From Streptomyces spectabilis (GTDB lineage: Bacteria; Actinomycetota; Actinomycetes; Streptomycetales; Streptomycetaceae): a stretch of DNA of 64,000 bases. Under the pieces are notes generated by a model that was not told the DNA's origin, did not search any database, and saw only the letters and a list, made by a program, of their open reading frames with translations. The stretch spans positions 3,730,501-3,794,500 of the forward strand of contig NZ_CP023690.1 in NCBI RefSeq assembly GCF_008704795.1. The letters run 5' to 3'. The position numbers and the translations under genes are program-made. Each line of letters starts with the position of its first letter. Within the stretch, counting starts at the first letter, position 1. Below, piece after piece: positions 62,461 to 64,000 of the stretch.

Positions 62461-63522
62461 ATGACCGTGACCCTGGCGGACGTGGCGGCCCGCGCCCAGG
62501 TGTCCCCCGCCACCGTCTCTCGCGTACTGAACGGCAACTACCCCGTCGCCGCCGCCACGCGCGAACGCGTGCTGCGGGCCGTGGACGACCTCGACTACGT
62601 CCTCAACGGGCCCGCGAGTTCGCTCGCCGCCGCGACGTCCGACCTGGTCGGCATCCTGGTCAACGACATCGCCGACCCCTTCTTCGGCATCATCGCGTCC
62701 GCCGTGCAGTCCGAGATAGGCGGTCCTGGCGGGCGGGCCGGGGGCGAGCGGATGGCCGTCGTCTGCAACACGGGCGGCTCCGCCGAGCGCGAGCTGACCT
62801 ATCTGACGCTGCTCCAGCGGCAGCGGGCCGCCGCCGTCGTCCTCACCGGGGGCGCCAGCGAGGATCCCGAGCACGCCGCCGCCATCGGGGCGAAGCTGCG
62901 GCGGCTCGGGGACGCGGGGTCGCGGGTCGTGCTCTGCGGGCGCCCTCCGGCCGCGGGGGCGGCGGACTCCGTGGCCCTCACCTTCGACAACCGGGGCGGC
63001 GGGCGGCGGCTCACGGAGCATGTCCTGGGGCTCGGGCACCGGCGCGTGGGGTACATCGCGGGGCCGGTCGACCGGACCACCACGCGCCACCGCCTCGAAG
63101 GGCACCAGGAGGCTCTCGCGGCGGCCGGGCTCGTGGACGATCCGCGACTGACGTTGCACGGGCCCTACGACCGGCGGTCCGGGTACGACGCCACGGTCGA
63201 ACTCCTGCGTCGCGCGCCCGACTTGACCGCCGTGGTCGCCGCGAACGACACCGTGGCCCTGGGCGCGTGCGCCGCTCTGCGGGACCGGGGGCTCTCCATT
63301 CCCGGGGACGTGTCCGTCGCCGGGTTCGACGATCTTCCGTTCAGCGTGGACGCGGTGCCGGCGCTCACCACCGTGCGGCTGCCGTTGTACGAGGCGGGGG
63401 CCCGGGCGGGGCGGATCGCCATGGGGCGGGAGGAGGAGCCGCCCGGGGGGATCGCCACGGTGCACGGGGAGTTGATGGTGCGGGGGTCGACGGGGGCCCC
63501 TGGCGGGGGTGCTCGGCGGTAG
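62461..63522 (+). CDS. LacI-family transcriptional regulator
   Basis: 353 aa, ATG 62461, with GGAGGACC in tandem duplicate upstream. HTH: TLADVAARAQVSPATVSRVLNG; hinge DYVLNGPASSLAAATSDL; ligand domain with VGILVNDIADPFFGIIASAV, LGHRRVGYIAGP and VAGFDDLPFS. It is divergent from the DUF993 operon and shares the operator at 62381-62400, so it probably regulates that cassette. The ligand is unknown. Confidence 0.93.
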   Translation: MTVTLADVAARAQVSPATVSRVLNGNYPVAAATRERVLRAVDDLDYVLNGPASSLAAATSDLVGILVNDIADPFFGIIASAVQSEIGGPGGRAGGERMAVVCNTGGSAERELTYLTLLQRQRAAAVVLTGGASEDPEHAAAIGAKLRRLGDAGSRVVLCGRPPAAGAADSVALTFDNRGGGRRLTEHVLGLGHRRVGYIAGPVDRTTTRHRLEGHQEALAAAGLVDDPRLTLHGPYDRRSGYDATVELLRRAPDLTAVVAANDTVALGACAALRDRGLSIPGDVSVAGFDDLPFSVDAVPALTTVRLPLYEAGARAGRIAMGREEEPPGGIATVHGELMVRGSTGAPGGGARR

Positions 63523-63617
63523 GTGCCCGGCGGTAGGTGCCGCTCCGTCTCGGCTGTCCGTTCTTTTTCTCTTTCCCGCCGTGTCGTGCGCCCCACGCGC
63601 CGGGGGGTCGGGGCCGC

Positions 63618-63706
63618 GGCGGTATGTCCGTCCTCGCCGTCATGTGCGCGGGGTGGACTCCCGTGCGGGGCAGCGATGTCGAGGTGCTGCGGGCGGACAT
63701 ACCGCC
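63618..63706. repeat. 13-bp inverted repeat spaced 63 nt in the gap after the LacI gene
   Basis: GGCGGTATGTCCG (63618-63630) and CGGACATACCGCC (63694-63706) are perfect complements. CCTCG/CGAGG and CCCGTGCGGGG inside could extend the fold. The gap 63523-63896 has no gene; a duplicated CGGCGGTAGGTGCC also lies at 63513-63540. Confidence 0.7.
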
Positions 63707-63896
63707 ACGTCCCCTTCTGTTCGTCGGCGACCGACCGCCGTCAGTGGCTGATCGTCCAGCTTTCATTGAAGTTGGTGTTGGGGCTTTGGTGTGTGGGTGA
63801 GTGCGTTCTGGGGTTGAAAGTCTCAAGCTGCCTGGTTGTGCGGGGGTGCGGGCGTAGGCTCGTTATTTCTGACTGAGTCAACCGTCTGGGGTGCTC

Positions 63897-64000
63897 ATGA
63901 GCGTTCAGGAGATCCGTTCGTTCAATCGCTTCTACACGAACCTCATCGGCGCTCTCGATTACAGCCGTCACCTGTACGCCCCCTACACGCTGACCGAGTC
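63897..64000 (+). CDS. MarR-type regulator, 5' end only (window edge)
   Basis: The frame begins MSVQEIRSFNRFYTNLIGAL and runs off the window at residue 34. This start resembles the N-terminus of MarR/GNAT fusion regulators, in which an HTH is followed by an acetyltransferase domain. GGGGTG lies 5 nt upstream. The rest cannot be seen, so the fusion is only suspected. Confidence 0.55.
   Translation, partial: MSVQEIRSFNRFYTNLIGALDYSRHLYAPYTLTE

Noticed and set aside
63523..63876. 117-codon frame in the gap after the last LacI gene
   Set aside because: No ribosome binding site, Cys/Arg-rich nonsense-like composition, and it crosses the inverted repeat.

Overview
The window is very GC-rich, codes on both strands with many 4-nt stop/start overlaps, and carries Streptomyces-type families: a sortase-E-type LAXTG surface protein, two tandem dynamin-like GTPases, WD-poor but FHA/PknG-rich signalling genes, an actinobacterial CsoR-type copper box and the common streptomycete 'CTCAAACGCCGGACGGGCT' intergenic repeat. 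It looks like core chromosome of a Streptomyces or close relative. From memory the order (ssb, iol, cop, citA, rbs) resembles the S. coelicolor chromosome; I could not check this. No prophage, IS element, CRISPR array or integrase was seen.

Layout. 1-12.8 kb: a BadF-type sugar kinase, then a seven-gene plus-strand block that I read as an enlarged version of the mycobacterial GlnX-GlnH-PknG amino-acid-sensing pathway: a four-helix membrane protein, an anchored solute-binding protein, a coiled-coil protein, a PknG-like kinase, a PP2C phosphatase, a VWA protein and an FHA protein with a collagen-like linker. 12.8-19.6 kb: an isoaspartyl methyltransferase-like protein, a truncated globin, the minus-strand set ettA-thioesterase-hypothetical, a thioester-domain surface protein and a single-stranded-DNA-binding protein. 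19.9-23.8 kb: the dynA/dynB pair and tRNA-Arg(UCU). 23.9-30.5 kb: small membrane proteins, MarR and TetR regulators, a long-chain acyl-CoA ligase, an SCP2 protein and an AftB-like membrane protein. 30.5-37.1 kb: an ABC permease, a remarkable extracellular-hydrolase/ABC-ATPase fusion, a threonine-synthase-like enzyme and an APC permease.

37.4-44.6 kb is a myo-inositol catabolic locus (mmsA, iolD, iolB, a Cgl0158-type aldolase, iolC, and a divergent iolE-like gene). 44.9-47.9 kb has a small HTH protein and a copper locus with a CsoR-type box, copZ and a copA that is broken by a single frameshift. 47.9-48.6 kb is a highly structured gene-less stretch that may make a small RNA. Then come citrate synthase and a RecD2-type helicase, a complete ribose operon (regulator, rbsA, a permease/binding-protein fusion, rbsK, rbsD), a DUF937 protein, and a three-gene minus-strand catabolic cassette (oxidoreductase, DUF993, TIM-barrel isomerase) facing a LacI regulator. 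The window ends inside a MarR-type gene.

The strongest leads for new biology are the extended GlnX/GlnH/PknG operon with its own phosphatase, VWA and collagen-like FHA partners; the hydrolase-ABC fusion; the structured RNA region upstream of citA; the copA frameshift; and the DUF993 cassette. All calls come from reading the sequence and translated frames; no database search was run.
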